From NCBI GenBank assembly GCA_017504785.1, contig JAFVQL010000025.1, forward strand, positions 1 through 53,825: DNA of 53,825 nt, in the 5' to 3' direction. The notes under the pieces are model-generated. The model was not told the origin of the DNA. It ran no database searches and worked only from the letters and a program-made list of their open reading frames with translations. The position numbers and the translations under genes are program-made. This document shows, one piece after another, positions 52,905-53,825 of the stretch (position 1 is the first letter of the stretch; each line of letters begins with the position of its first letter). Source of the DNA: Clostridia bacterium. Lineage in GTDB: Bacteria > Bacillota > Clostridia > Oscillospirales > CAG-272.

Positions 52905-52929
52905 TAAAAATTCAACATTTTACACACTT

Positions 52930-53005
52930 CGGGGTGTGGCGCAGTTGGTAGCGCGCGTGCTTTGGGAGCACGATGCCGCAGGTTCAAGTCCTGTCACTCC
53001 GACCA
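52930..53005 (+). tRNA. tRNA-Pro (anticodon TGG)
   Basis: Acceptor CGGGGTG/CACTCCG with one G-T pair, D-arm GCGC...GCGC, anticodon arm CGTGC-TTTGGGA-GCACG giving anticodon TGG, T-arm GCAGG-TTCAAGT-CCTGT, discriminator A and encoded CCA (53003-53005). It reads CCA/CCN proline codons. Confidence 0.95.
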
Positions 53006-53054
53006 TATCGAGTGTTCATAACAGATTCAAGTTATGGACACTCGATATTTTTTT
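53005..53054 (+). terminator. Terminator of tRNA-Pro
   Basis: ATATCGAGTGTTCATAAC pairs with GTTATGGACACTCGATAT (18 bp with a mismatch) followed by a T-run. It starts at the last base of the tRNA. Confidence 0.9.
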
Positions 53055-53092
53055 GCTTATGCTTACTTTTCGGTTAAATATTGAGTTGTTTT

Positions 53093-53115
53093 GAGCAGGT
53101 TCGCCTGCTCTTTTT
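53093..53115 (+). terminator. Second plus-strand terminator next to the recombinase gene
   Basis: GAGCAGG-ttcg-CCTGCTC followed by TTTTT. It points toward the recombinase gene, which is convergent. It may be the end of an element-borne or older transcript. Confidence 0.7.
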
Positions 53116-53125
53116 CTTTTTGTGG

Positions 53126-53825
53126 TTAAACTGTATTAGATAAGTATTCGATAGCTACACCCTTGCGTGAGTCGAGGATATAAGGAGGTCTGTGAATGAT
53201 GCCGGGGATGTCAAGCGTGCCGACGAAGCGGTAGTGGATGATAACGCGCTGCGTTCTATCCTTGCCCGTTCCCTCAACGGGAAACACCTCGATCTTTTCA
53301 ATCAGCTCTCGCAGAATAAAGGGTGTTAAGGTTCGCATTTCCATAAACTTGCGGATAGCTCTGAGAAAGTCGTCCTTTGCCGTCTGCATTCTGTCAATAC
53401 TGTCGAGTTTTTCTTTGAGTTCAAGTGTCTGCCGCTTCAATTCCTCTTGCTCGTTCTCGTACTTCTGAGATAGCCGCATAAACCACTCGTCCGTCACCTT
53501 ACCCTCCACGTTGTCCTCGTAGAGCTTTTCAAAGAGTCCGAGTAGCTTTTGGCTTCGTGCTCTCGCCGTCGCTAAAGCACCTTCCGCCGCTGTTCTCTCC
53601 CGATGCATATCCTTGTTGGTCTTTTTCTCCAAAAGCTCTGCAAAAGCTTCCTCCGAGCTTTCAAGAAAGTCCGCAAGCATCCGCAGCTCCATCAGTACGA
53701 TCTGCTCCAAGGCATCCTCGCGGATATAGTGGGTATTCTCGCAAGTTCCTCGCATTCCCTTGTAGTTTGAGCAACTGAAAAAGCGGATGCTCGGATTCTT
53801 TTGGTTGAAGTTGAACCATAGCTTA
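53126..53825 (-). CDS. Large serine recombinase, C-terminal part (runs off the window)
   Basis: The frame is open from the right edge to the stop at 53126, so only the C-terminal 232 residues or so are visible. It begins in the recombinase zinc-ribbon region (FSCSNYKG followed by GTCENTHYIRED, with paired cysteines). A long charged coiled-coil follows (KKTNKDMHRER to LKEKLDSIDRM), then a C-terminal domain of DUF4368 kind with IEKIEVFPVEGTG and VIIHYRFVG. The catalytic resolvase domain lies outside. Such recombinases (TnpX/Tn4451 group) move integrative elements, so the window probably ends at the border of one, close to tRNA-Pro. Confidence 0.85.
   Translation of the reverse strand, partial: KLWFNFNQKNPSIRFFSCSNYKGMRGTCENTHYIREDALEQIVLMELRMLADFLESSEEAFAELLEKKTNKDMHRERTAAEGALATARARSQKLLGLFEKLYEDNVEGKVTDEWFMRLSQKYENEQEELKRQTLELKEKLDSIDRMQTAKDDFLRAIRKFMEMRTLTPFILRELIEKIEVFPVEGTGKDRTQRVIIHYRFVGTLDIPGIIHRPPYILDSRKGVAIEYLSNTV

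Overview
The window reads as a chromosomal segment of an anaerobic, low-to-mid GC Firmicute, most likely an uncultured gut-type member of the Clostridia. Supporting signs are an oxygen-sensitive NrdG activase and iron-sulfur serine dehydratase, Bacillota-type promoters (TTGACA-17-TATAAT, often with TGN before the -10), GGAGG ribosome sites, tRNA genes with encoded CCA, a YnzC/DUF896 protein, a yajC-TIGR04086 pair, a possible SpoIIQ-like LytM protein and an M50 protease of SpoIVFB type. Species cannot be named from the sequence alone. All assignments come from motifs and family recall; no database search was possible.

Left part (1-24 kb). A minus-strand DNA-maintenance operon uvrB-uvrA-nrdG-dut is preceded by a repeat-rich gap that carries a terminator-like hairpin in the uvrB leader. 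Next come yebC, argS and a cytidylate-kinase-like protein with an extra C-terminal domain. A LytM/M23 protein and homoserine dehydrogenase lie on the plus strand. An amino-acid:cation symporter and the sdaA-ynzC-zinc-ribbon operon follow on the minus strand, then an M50 protease. A complete polyamine ABC transporter operon (potABCD) has a PotD with an unusual C-terminal membrane helix. A MATE exporter and two unknown membrane proteins complete this part.

Middle part (24-36 kb). A tRNA-Arg(CCG) with its own consensus promoter and terminator precedes a lipoprotein that looks like an M3 peptidase without its zinc motif, plus a DMT transporter. A four-gene operon at 27.8-32.0 kb then combines a PlsC-like acyltransferase with a zinc ribbon, two small polytopic membrane proteins (the first DUF5058-like) and an M20 hydrolase of the CPS1/PM20D1 (N-acyl-amino-acid hydrolase) type. 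It is the best candidate here for an undescribed system. A 0.7-kb repeat patch follows, then an 848-residue surface protein with three degenerate NlpC/P60-like modules, a CPBP protease and a TetR regulator.

Right part (37-53.8 kb). A ten-gene plus-strand operon encodes the shikimate pathway and the Phe/Tyr branch: aminotransferase, pheA, aroB, aroC, an aroE-aroK fusion, aroQ, aroA, tyrA, DAHP synthase and an ECF S-component. Its promoter and the divergent tetR promoter carry nearly identical 15-bp dyads, each 11 bp downstream of the -10 box. This suggests that the TetR protein controls both itself and aromatic amino acid synthesis. The rest is housekeeping: nnr, a second cytidylate-kinase-like gene, a nucleotidyltransferase, yajC, a TIGR04086 protein, gpsA and tRNA-Pro(TGG). 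At the right edge a large serine recombinase begins, probably the end of an integrated element.
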